From Clostridia bacterium (lineage in GTDB: Bacteria > Bacillota > Clostridia > Oscillospirales > CAG-272), in NCBI GenBank assembly GCA_017473865.1, contig JAFUJB010000004.1, forward strand, positions 1 to 35,540: 35,540 nucleotides of DNA, in the 5' to 3' direction. Both the position numbers and the translations under genes were made by a program. Positions within the stretch are counted from its first letter, which is position 1. Every line of letters starts with the position of its first letter. The notes below the pieces were generated by a model. That model saw only the letters and a program-made list of their open reading frames with translations. It was not told the DNA's origin and made no database searches. Shown piece after piece: positions 7,122 through 12,757 of this stretch.

Positions 7122-7135
7122 TTTTGGTGGAGTCG
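7122..7135 (-). repeat. tmRNA 3'-end copy of the 14-bp direct repeat
   Basis: This is the copy lying within the genuine tmRNA gene: last acceptor-stem bases, CCA, and four downstream bases. It is identical to 946-959. Confidence 0.5.
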
Positions 7136-7474
7136 AGGGGAGTCGAACCCCTGTCCGAAAACCTATCCACGCATCTTTCTCCGGGTGCAGTTTATCTATT
7201 AATTTTCCAAATTACAACGCCGATAAACAGGCTTTGCAATTTGTATCGTTTTTGTTCATGACTGTTATAAACGAAAATTTACAGTTCGCGTTCACCGCTG
7301 ATTTGACACCTTGGACGAGGTCGCGGTACTCCTCGGCAAGATGCGCTGCACTTAGGCAGCGAGTGCTACTTTTTCTTTAGCGTTTAATTTTAAAAAGTAC
7401 AGTTGTTTAAAGAGGTACTGCATCTCTACCCGCTTAACACATTTCAAAATCCCCGTCGAAACCTTTACGACCCC
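7125..7474 (-). ncRNA. ssrA: Transfer-messenger RNA (tmRNA)
   Basis: A 350-base one-piece tmRNA. Its 5' end GGGGUCG pairs with CGACUCC before ACCA to make a seven-bp acceptor stem with one G-U pair. The conserved GUAAAGGUUUCGACGGGG follows at the 5' end, and the T-arm GGGGUUCGACUCCCC with CCA lies at the 3' end, so both halves of the tRNA-like domain are present. The tag reading frame ends in GTA GCA CTC GCT GCC TAA, encoding VALAA. By alignment with the Bacillus tmRNA the resume codon is probably GCT, giving a tag AKEKVALAA preceded by the alanine carried on the RNA. It works with SmpB, encoded about 1 kb upstream, to rescue stalled ribosomes and mark the products for proteolysis. Identity is certain; the resume codon is inferred. 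Confidence 0.97.
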
Positions 7475-7479
7475 ATATA

Positions 7480-7508
7480 ATGATATAAAGCAGTATAGTT
7501 TTTTACAA
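7480..7508 (-). promoter_or_regulatory. Probable ssrA promoter
   Basis: On the minus strand TTGTAA (7503-7508) and TATCAT (7480-7485) are spaced 17 bases, with the -10 box ending six bases before the tmRNA 5' end at 7474. A nine-bp inverted repeat (GTATAGTTT at 7493-7501, AAACTATAC at 7507-7515) overlaps the spacer and -35 and could be an operator. Confidence 0.45.
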
Positions 7509-7536
7509 ACTATACCTTTCTATACGCCCCATATAA

Positions 7537-7560
7537 GCGATGTCGAAAAAACGACATCGC
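7537..7560. terminator. Hairpin between the esterase gene and ssrA
   Basis: GCGATGTCG and CGACATCGC form a perfect nine-bp stem with an A6 loop. It lies 63 bases beyond the esterase stop, upstream of the ssrA promoter. It may end the smpB-esterase transcript, though no T run follows the stem on the minus strand. Confidence 0.45.
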
Positions 7561-7623
7561 AATGAAGTGTTTTACTGTGCAAAATGTTTTGGGTATTTAT
7601 AGAATGTGATAATGTTATATGTT

Positions 7624-8499
7624 TTATACTTTAGGCAAACCGTGTTCTTCTTCGAGCCACAAATAAGAGATTTCCATCCAGTCGGCAAGGCGCTGGTTTG
7701 AATTACAGCTTACTTTCGTGCCCGTAGCCTGACCGTGTCCGCCGTGTTCATATATATGAAGCTCCGTCGGCACGTCGTGTTTTCTGAGCGCAAGAGCAAA
7801 CAAAAGAGACGATTCAACGGGAACCTGAGCATCCTCAAACGTTGACCAAATAAACGTTGGCGGCGTGTTCTTGCTTACCTGCTTGTTAAGGTTTTGCATT
7901 TCAACGGCTTCTTTGTCTTCATACTTTTCGCCGAGAAGGTTTTTGTATGTTGCAATTGCACCATTAAAGTGTCTTCGTCCAACACAGTGGTTTTCATCAG
8001 GGCAGTAGATTACGGGATAGCTGAGTACGAGTGCTCTGAATTTGAGCATATCGCTTGTTGTGCCGAGTATGTCGGCAAGAAAGGGCTTATCCCAAAATAC
8101 GCCTAAACTAGCGGCAAGGTGTCCGCCTGCAGAAAAACCGCAAACGAAAATCTTTTCTGTATCGACGCGCCATTCTTCTGCATTTTCTTTTATAGTGAGA
8201 AGTGCTTTGCCCGTTTCAGCAAGCTGAACGGGGAAGCGCGAGGGAGAGCAACTGTATTTAAGCACAAAACAGTTATAACCCTTTGACAGATAGAACAGTA
8301 CAATCGGTTCTGCTTCTCTGTCGGACGTGCCGCGATATGCGCCGCCCGGTAAAATAAGCATTGCGGGCCTTTTGGGCATATATTCTGCAAGTTGTTTCTG
8401 GTCGTTCGGAATATATGCATATAGCTTTGGTTGATAGTCCTCTTGGTTTCTACCGAGCTTGGTAAAGTCGATATTGATATCAATGACTTTTTGAATCAT
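7624..8499 (-). CDS. Alpha/beta-hydrolase esterase (BD-FAE / acetyl esterase type)
   Basis: A 291-residue cytosolic hydrolase of the Aes/BD-FAE group. The oxyanion-hole region is LILPGGAYRG (near residue 49), in place of the usual HGGG. The nucleophile elbow is VCGFSAGGHLAASLG with Ser123. The catalytic His is probably in YEHGGHGQ near residue 260, with an Asp in WSTFEDAQVPVE. Such enzymes remove acetyl or other acyl groups from sugars, xylan fragments or small esters. There is no signal peptide. The start lacks a strong ribosome site, but the gene begins only 18 bases after smpB, so it is probably read from the smpB promoter. Its placement between smpB and ssrA is probably incidental. Confidence 0.82.
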   Translation of the reverse strand: MIQKVIDINIDFTKLGRNQEDYQPKLYAYIPNDQKQLAEYMPKRPAMLILPGGAYRGTSDREAEPIVLFYLSKGYNCFVLKYSCSPSRFPVQLAETGKALLTIKENAEEWRVDTEKIFVCGFSAGGHLAASLGVFWDKPFLADILGTTSDMLKFRALVLSYPVIYCPDENHCVGRRHFNGAIATYKNLLGEKYEDKEAVEMQNLNKQVSKNTPPTFIWSTFEDAQVPVESSLLFALALRKHDVPTELHIYEHGGHGQATGTKVSCNSNQRLADWMEISYLWLEEEHGLPKV

Positions 8500-8517
8500 A
8501 GTAGCACACCGTATTTA

Positions 8518-8985
8518 TTATTTGTTCTTTTCACGCATAGCGCGGTCAATTGCACGTTCTGCCTGTTTTTTTGCTTCGGTTTCGCGTTTGTCGTAGAGCT
8601 TCTTACCCTTGCAAAGCCCAATCTCAATTTTTACTCTTGAGCCCGAAAAATACACCGAAAGGGGAACGAGTGTATATCCTTCTTTGCCTTTAAGAGAAAA
8701 TAATTTAATAATCTCTTTTTTGTGCATAAGGAGCTTTTTATCGCGCAGAGGGTCTCTGTTAAATATATTGCCTTTTTCATAGGGGCTGATGTGAATGCCC
8801 GTGGCATATATTTCACCCTTGTCGATTACGCAATATGAGTCTTTCAAACTAACTGCGCCCTGTCTTACCGACTTGACCTCGGTGCCGAAAAGCTGTACGC
8901 CTGCCTCATAGGTATCTTCAACGAAGAAGTCATGGTAGGCTTTTTTGTTTTTTGCAACTATTTTTATGCTTTTCTTTTTGTCCAT
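8518..8985 (-). CDS. smpB: SsrA-binding protein SmpB
   Basis: A 155-residue protein that binds the tRNA-like domain of tmRNA and delivers it to stalled ribosomes. It has the family hallmarks in order: KIVAKNKKAYHDFFVEDTYEAGVQLFGTEVKSVR at the N-terminus, LKDSYCVI, HISPYEKGN and HDPxR-like NRDPLRDKKLLMHKKEI, then a basic C-terminal tail (KKLYDKRETEAKKQAERAIDRAMREK) that enters the empty mRNA channel. I chose the ATG at 8985 because GGAGG lies five bases before it. An upstream ATG at 9036 would add 17 unrelated residues. It has its own promoter at 9040-9068, and ssrA lies about 1 kb downstream on the same strand. Confidence 0.97.
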   Translation of the reverse strand: MDKKKSIKIVAKNKKAYHDFFVEDTYEAGVQLFGTEVKSVRQGAVSLKDSYCVIDKGEIYATGIHISPYEKGNIFNRDPLRDKKLLMHKKEIIKLFSLKGKEGYTLVPLSVYFSGSRVKIEIGLCKGKKLYDKRETEAKKQAERAIDRAMREKNK

Positions 8986-9039
8986 GGCTACCTCCGTTAA
9001 AATGTTTTGAAATACTGCCATCAATACGACAGCCAAAAC

Positions 9040-9068
9040 ATTATATCACAGTTTGATTTATATTTCAA
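9040..9068 (-). promoter_or_regulatory. Sigma-A promoter of smpB
   Basis: On the minus strand TTGAAA (9063-9068) and TATAAT (9040-9045) are 17 bases apart, giving a leader of about 50 bases. Confidence 0.75.
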
Positions 9069-9080
9069 GTGGATTTTTGT

Positions 9081-9113
9081 CGAAAAAATCGCCCGTGCAA
9101 GCTACACGGGCGA
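9081..9113 (-). terminator. Intrinsic terminator of the acyltransferase-fold gene
   Basis: TCGCCCGTG (9089-9097) and CACGGGCGA (9105-9113) form a nine-bp GC-rich stem, followed on the minus strand by TTTTTT. It lies about 40 bases past the stop codon at 9150. Confidence 0.85.
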
Positions 9114-9149
9114 CAGAATTTTTTAGTTAAAGAATGTACTTATACTAAA

Positions 9150-10028
9150 TCAGTCAACGTCTTCGATGATTTCTTCGGGAGGAACGTCCATCTTTTTGGG
9201 GTTTCTCATCAGTCTTTGAAGCATTTTAAATGCAGATGCGTAATAGTAACCGTCGCATATACGTTCATCGGTAACAACGCACATATCCGAATAGATCTTT
9301 TCTTCGACTTGACCTTCCGCATTAAGTTCATAAGCCTTGCGGCGCTTTCCAAAAGCTATGAAAAGGGGAACGTTTCCGAAATCATAGATATGGTGGAATA
9401 TGGGAGGAATTCCAAGTGAGCCCATTGAAGTAATTACCATTGAAGCGTGGAAGGGGCTTACCTTGAGCAAGAATTTCGGAAGTATACCGAAATAGTCAAG
9501 CACTCGGAGCAGAAAAATTGCAAATTTCAGTACGAAACGGGGAATATAGTTGAGTATTCTTGCCGTCTTGTCAAAATCGCTTTCTGCCTGCTGCTTGCGG
9601 TATTCCTGAACCTGTCTGTCAAATTCGTTATAGATATCGACGGGAGTTGCGTCGGGTTCAAATATCATTTTTATGCACGTTTCGGGGGACGAGAGAGACA
9701 TTTCTTTTTTTATGGTGATCGCAATTTCAATCTTGTTGCGGGCAAAGACCTGCTGTCCCGAGACAAAACGGTTAATCGCGGGGCGCTGTGAGACCGTTCT
9801 AACGTAAGCCGCGATAATGAGGTGAACAAGTCCGAAATGCTCGTAGCCTTCCGCGTGTTTTTCTTTTATGTATTCTTCTGCAGCAGTAATGTTGACGCTT
9901 GAAGAAAACATATTCATAGCGTCGCTGCGATATCTCATAATAAAAGGCATAAGCTTTATAATAGGGTCAATGTTCTTAAGCCGATAACCGTCGCTTCTAT
10001 CGCCGAAGCGTCTTTTTCTTTTTTTCAT
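9150..10028 (-). CDS. Chloramphenicol-acetyltransferase/E2-fold protein lacking the catalytic His
   Basis: A 292-residue protein resembling the catalytic domain of 2-oxoacid dehydrogenase E2 acyltransferases and CAT. There is no lipoyl domain. Recognisable parts are the N-terminal RxSDAMNMFSSSVNITAAEEYIK, LIIAAYVRTVSQRPAINRF, a SMGSLGIPPIFHHIYDFGNVPLFIAFG segment equivalent to the E2 strand region, and VVTDERICDGYYYASAF at about residue 255. That last segment aligns with the E2 active-site motif DHRxxDG, but the catalytic His is replaced by Glu while the DG is kept. A hydrophobic stretch (about 165-190) could associate with the membrane. It has AAGGAG before the ATG, its own promoter and its own terminator, so it is monocistronic. 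It may be an acyl-CoA binding or regulatory protein; this is inference. Confidence 0.7.
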   Translation of the reverse strand: MKKRKRRFGDRSDGYRLKNIDPIIKLMPFIMRYRSDAMNMFSSSVNITAAEEYIKEKHAEGYEHFGLVHLIIAAYVRTVSQRPAINRFVSGQQVFARNKIEIAITIKKEMSLSSPETCIKMIFEPDATPVDIYNEFDRQVQEYRKQQAESDFDKTARILNYIPRFVLKFAIFLLRVLDYFGILPKFLLKVSPFHASMVITSMGSLGIPPIFHHIYDFGNVPLFIAFGKRRKAYELNAEGQVEEKIYSDMCVVTDERICDGYYYASAFKMLQRLMRNPKKMDVPPEEIIEDVD

Positions 10029-10062
10029 AAAAAACTCCTTTATGTTAATAGGGGGTTAACTA

Positions 10063-10091
10063 ATTGTACACATATTTTGTTGATATGTCAA
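10063..10091 (-). promoter_or_regulatory. Sigma-A promoter of the acyltransferase-fold gene
   Basis: On the minus strand TTGACA (10086-10091) and TACAAT (10063-10068) have 17-base spacing. It is divergent from the promoter of the kinase gene. Confidence 0.78.
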
Positions 10092-10159
10092 TAAGTTATA
10101 TAAAACTTAATTATTAAATGGATAGAAAGGGGTGCTGCTACTCATACATTATATAGCCA

Positions 10160-10188
10160 TTGACAAAAAAATAATTAGATGTTAAAAT
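10160..10188 (+). promoter_or_regulatory. Sigma-A promoter of the tyrosine kinase/phosphatase pair
   Basis: TTGACA (10160-10165) and TAAAAT (10183-10188) have 17-base spacing. Transcription would begin about 38 bases before the kinase start codon. Confidence 0.8.
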
Positions 10189-10232
10189 AAAAGAGCATAT
10201 ACACTCATCTGAATAAGAAATGAGGGAATATT

Positions 10233-10958
10233 TTGAATAAGTCAAAAAGAAATATGTATACAATGGATTTTAATCCGGAGGAAATGCTCGTTTGTTACAG
10301 CAAGGATTTTGGTGTTGTTGAAGTATATAAATCCATCAGAACAAATATAATGTACTCAATGCCCAAAACAGAAGGAGGCAAGGCAATTGTTATTACGAGT
10401 GCGACTGCAGGAGAGGGCAAGTCGATAACCTGCATCAATCTCGCGCTTACTTTTGCTCAGATGAATGCAAAGGTGCTTATTGTTGACTGCGACCTGCGTA
10501 AGCCCAAGCTTCACAGATATCTGAGAATTGAAAGAAAAGACGGTTTGTCAAACGTACTTTGTGGTTTCAGCGAGCTTGACACTGCAATTAAGGTCGGCGT
10601 AAAAGAAAACCTCGACGTACTTACGGCGGGCGAGATTCCCCCTAACCCCGCTGAACTGTTGCAGACTAATTCTTTTGCTTTGGTTATGAAAGAGCTGAAA
10701 AAAAGATACGATTATATTATCCTTGACACCTCTCCGATTAATATAGTTACGGATGCAATTTTCCCCATCAAACTCAGCGAAGGTGCGATACTTCTTGCAA
10801 AAAAGGATTACACGACCTATGATATGATTGAGCAATCTCTTGAAAAGATGAAGCGAGTCGATGCAAATATTATCGGTACTATTCTTATAGACAATAAAGA
10901 AAACGACAACATAGGATATTACAAAAAAAATAAATACGGATATCGTTACAAAGAATAA
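10233..10958 (+). CDS. Bacterial tyrosine kinase, CpsD/CapB type
   Basis: A 241-residue cytosolic kinase domain of the BY-kinase family, which autophosphorylates a C-terminal tyrosine cluster and controls capsule or exopolysaccharide export. It has Walker A TSATAGEGKS (residues 55-64), Walker A' VLIVDCDLRKPK (81-92) and Walker B YIILDTSP (161-168). The tail is Tyr-rich (Y229, Y230, Y235, Y237, Y239). The start is TTG with GAGGGA seven bases upstream; a later ATG at 10254 lacks such a site. In Firmicutes these kinases need a separate membrane activator (CpsC/CapA), and none is encoded nearby. The adjacent downstream gene encodes the matching phosphatase. No polymer-synthesis genes are in the window. 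Confidence 0.88.
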   Translation: MNKSKRNMYTMDFNPEEMLVCYSKDFGVVEVYKSIRTNIMYSMPKTEGGKAIVITSATAGEGKSITCINLALTFAQMNAKVLIVDCDLRKPKLHRYLRIERKDGLSNVLCGFSELDTAIKVGVKENLDVLTAGEIPPNPAELLQTNSFALVMKELKKRYDYIILDTSPINIVTDAIFPIKLSEGAILLAKKDYTTYDMIEQSLEKMKRVDANIIGTILIDNKENDNIGYYKKNKYGYRYKE

Positions 10959-10973
10959 ACAGGAATTATTTTG

Positions 10974-11666
10974 ATGATTGATCTTCATTCGCATTTTCTG
11001 CCGAAAATAGATGACGGTGCAAGAAGCGTAAATGAAAGCATTGCGATGCTTGAGGAAAGCAGAAAGCAGGGAGTTGAGCTTTGCATCGGTACACCGCATA
11101 TAACCATACACCAAGAAAACAGCATAAGAGATTTTCTTGAGAAACGCGGTGAAAGTATAAGACTTCTTGAACAGAAAATAAAAGAAACAAAAGCTGACGT
11201 TCCCGCTCTCTTATACGGTGCGGAAATATTTCTTGACAACGATATTTCGGCATATACAGACATATCAAAACTGTGTATTGAAAATACGAACTGTCTGCTT
11301 GTTGAGCTTTCGCCGTTGGCGTATAACGTTTCGTATGCCGAGTGGTTGTATTCGCTTACCATTAAGGGCTTTGTTCCAATAATTGCTCACGTAGAGAGAT
11401 ATCCATATATAAGAGAATTTATTTCAGAGCTTAGCGGAGTTAACGTTGTATATCAAATGAATGCGAAATCTCTGCTTAAGCATAAGTGGCTCAATTTTCT
11501 TACGGAAATTAACGAAAGCGGCAAGAGGGTTATTGTTGCGAGCGATATGCATAATACAGGTCTCAGAAAGAGTATGCTCGAAAAAGCAAGACACAAACTT
11601 GAAAAAAAACAAGCGGATATTGTAAATGAAGTTTTTTACAATATTGCGAAAGAACTTATAAAATAA
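10974..11666 (+). CDS. Tyrosine-protein phosphatase, CpsB/CapC type (PHP family)
   Basis: A 230-residue manganese-dependent phosphatase that removes phosphate from the tyrosine tail of CpsD. PHP-family metal ligands are visible: DLHSHFLPKIDDGARS at residues 3-18, GTPHIT near 43, GAEIFLDND near 83, HVERYPY near 141 and ASDMHN near 188. The ATG at 10974 gives MIDLHSH, the usual family start. A TTG directly before it is also possible. An AGGAA site lies eight bases upstream, and only 15 bases separate it from the kinase stop, so the two form an operon that ends at the hairpin 11665-11699. Confidence 0.9.
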   Translation: MIDLHSHFLPKIDDGARSVNESIAMLEESRKQGVELCIGTPHITIHQENSIRDFLEKRGESIRLLEQKIKETKADVPALLYGAEIFLDNDISAYTDISKLCIENTNCLLVELSPLAYNVSYAEWLYSLTIKGFVPIIAHVERYPYIREFISELSGVNVVYQMNAKSLLKHKWLNFLTEINESGKRVIVASDMHNTGLRKSMLEKARHKLEKKQADIVNEVFYNIAKELIK

Positions 11667-11699
11667 AAAGAGTATATGGGCAGTCCATATACTCTTTTT
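11665..11699 (+). terminator. Intrinsic terminator after the phosphatase gene
   Basis: AAAAAGAGTATATGG and CCATATACTCTTTTT form a 15-bp perfect stem ending in a T run. The stem starts at the last base of the phosphatase stop codon. Confidence 0.9.
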
Positions 11700-11714
11700 G
11701 ATTGCAAACAAAAT

Positions 11715-11745
11715 GGCAGTATATGGGCTGTGCCCGTATACTGCC
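11715..11745 (-). terminator. Hairpin terminator of the Mrp gene
   Basis: GGCAGTATATGGGC (11715-11728) pairs with GCCCGTATACTGCC (11732-11745), including one G-T pair and a three-base loop. On the minus strand ATTTTGTTTG follows. The stem lies eight bases beyond the Mrp stop. Confidence 0.7.
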
Positions 11746-11752
11746 GTGTGTT

Positions 11753-12568
11753 TTAAAGCTCTTTTATAAAATCGTCGAGGAATGAAAGTTCGAGGCTTTC
11801 AATATCGCCCTCGTCGCATTTCTTTGCGATATTGCTGTCAATGGGAAGCTTTGCGATATGGTCAATGCCAAACTTTTCGGCAATGCTGTCAATGTGGCTC
11901 TCTCCGTATATAGAGTGCTTTTCGTTGCAGGAGGGGCATACGTAGTATGACATATTTTCAACGATACCATAAATCGGAATATCCATCATACGAGCCATTT
12001 TTACAGCCTTTTCAACAATCATCGAAACGAGCTCCTGAGGAGATGTAACGATGATTATGCCGTCAACGGGAATCGACTGGAAAACTGTCAACGGAACATC
12101 ACCCGTGCCGGGAGGCATATCGATAAACATATAGTCAACGTCTTCCCAAACAACGTCTGTCCAGAACTGTTTTACCGTACCCGCGATAACGGGGCCTCTC
12201 CATACGACAGGATCTGTCTCATTCTGGAGAATAAGGTTTACCGACATAACGTCGATACCGCCCTTGCTTTTTGCGGGAAGAATTCCTCTGTCGTCGGCAT
12301 AAGCCTTATCTTTAATGCCGAATACCTTAGGGATTGAAGGGCCTGTAAGGTCGGCGTCAAGGATGGCAACGCGGTTATTCTTTTTATTCATTGCGGATGC
12401 AAGCATAGACGTAACGAGGGATTTGCCGACGCCGCCTTTTCCGCTTACAATACCGTATACTTTTTTTACGCTGCTTGCTTCGTTAAGCTTTTCAATAAAT
12501 GACTTGGGGTCTCTGTCTGCGCAGTTTTCAGAGCAGGTAGAGCAGTCATGTGTGCAGTTTTCGCTCAT
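11753..12568 (-). CDS. Mrp/NBP35-type Fe-S cluster carrier ATPase
   Basis: A 271-residue P-loop ATPase of the Mrp/ApbC family, which holds and transfers 4Fe-4S clusters to apo-enzymes. The deviant Walker A is IVSGKGGVGKS (about residues 41-51), with the switch regions DADLTGPSIPKVFG and MFIDMPPGTGDVPLTVFQS. The bridging CPxC pair is in YYVCPSCNEKH near residue 210. The N-terminus carries a further Cys cluster (C5, C9, C12, C16 in NCTHDCSTCSENC), as in eukaryotic NBP35 and many clostridial homologues. GGTGA precedes the ATG by five bases. It has a promoter at 12637-12664 divergent from the TIR-MORN promoter, and is monocistronic. Confidence 0.93.
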   Translation of the reverse strand: MSENCTHDCSTCSENCADRDPKSFIEKLNEASSVKKVYGIVSGKGGVGKSLVTSMLASAMNKKNNRVAILDADLTGPSIPKVFGIKDKAYADDRGILPAKSKGGIDVMSVNLILQNETDPVVWRGPVIAGTVKQFWTDVVWEDVDYMFIDMPPGTGDVPLTVFQSIPVDGIIIVTSPQELVSMIVEKAVKMARMMDIPIYGIVENMSYYVCPSCNEKHSIYGESHIDSIAEKFGIDHIAKLPIDSNIAKKCDEGDIESLELSFLDDFIKEL

Positions 12569-12636
12569 TTTTTCACCAAACCGTATATCAAAATATATGG
12601 TTATTCTCCTTATATTTTTTATCTTTCTAAGATATT

Positions 12637-12664
12637 ATTATACCCCTATTTCAAAATATGTCAA
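12637..12664 (-). promoter_or_regulatory. Sigma-A promoter of the Mrp gene
   Basis: On the minus strand TTGACA (12659-12664) and TATAAT (12637-12642) are spaced 16 bases, giving a leader of about 65 bases. Confidence 0.75.
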
Positions 12665-12691
12665 CCGATGATAAATTTTTTATTTATAAAA

Positions 12692-12720
12692 TTGAAAAAA
12701 ATTTATAGATATGTTATAAT
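12692..12720 (+). promoter_or_regulatory. Sigma-A promoter of the TIR-MORN gene
   Basis: TTGAAA (12692-12697) and TATAAT (12715-12720) have 17-base spacing, with TGT just before the -10. Transcription would begin about 30 bases before the ATG at 12758. It is divergent from the Mrp promoter. The near-consensus form suggests vegetative expression rather than sporulation-specific control. Confidence 0.82.
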
Positions 12721-12757
12721 GTAAAAAAAGGTGAAAAAATACGAAAAGGGAGTATTT

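Larger units (their letters stand above)
946..7135. mobile_element. Possible decayed genomic island integrated at the 3' end of ssrA
   Basis: The interval is bounded by 14-bp direct repeats of the tmRNA 3' end (946-959 and 7122-7135). The 3' end of ssrA is an established target of tyrosine recombinases, and such insertion leaves a direct repeat of the gene's end. Inside are a five-gene membrane operon, an HTH-regulator fragment, a lone phosphatase gene in an AT-rich setting, a possible 38-codon remnant and several palindromes, which would fit a degraded element. No integrase or mobilisation gene is present, so the element would be immobile now. A 14-bp match can arise by chance or by a shared terminator arrangement. 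This is inference. Confidence 0.35.

Noticed and set aside
8986-9036. Upstream in-frame ATG extending SmpB by 17 residues
   Set aside because: The extension is unlike the family and has no ribosome site, whereas GGAGG precedes the ATG at 8985.
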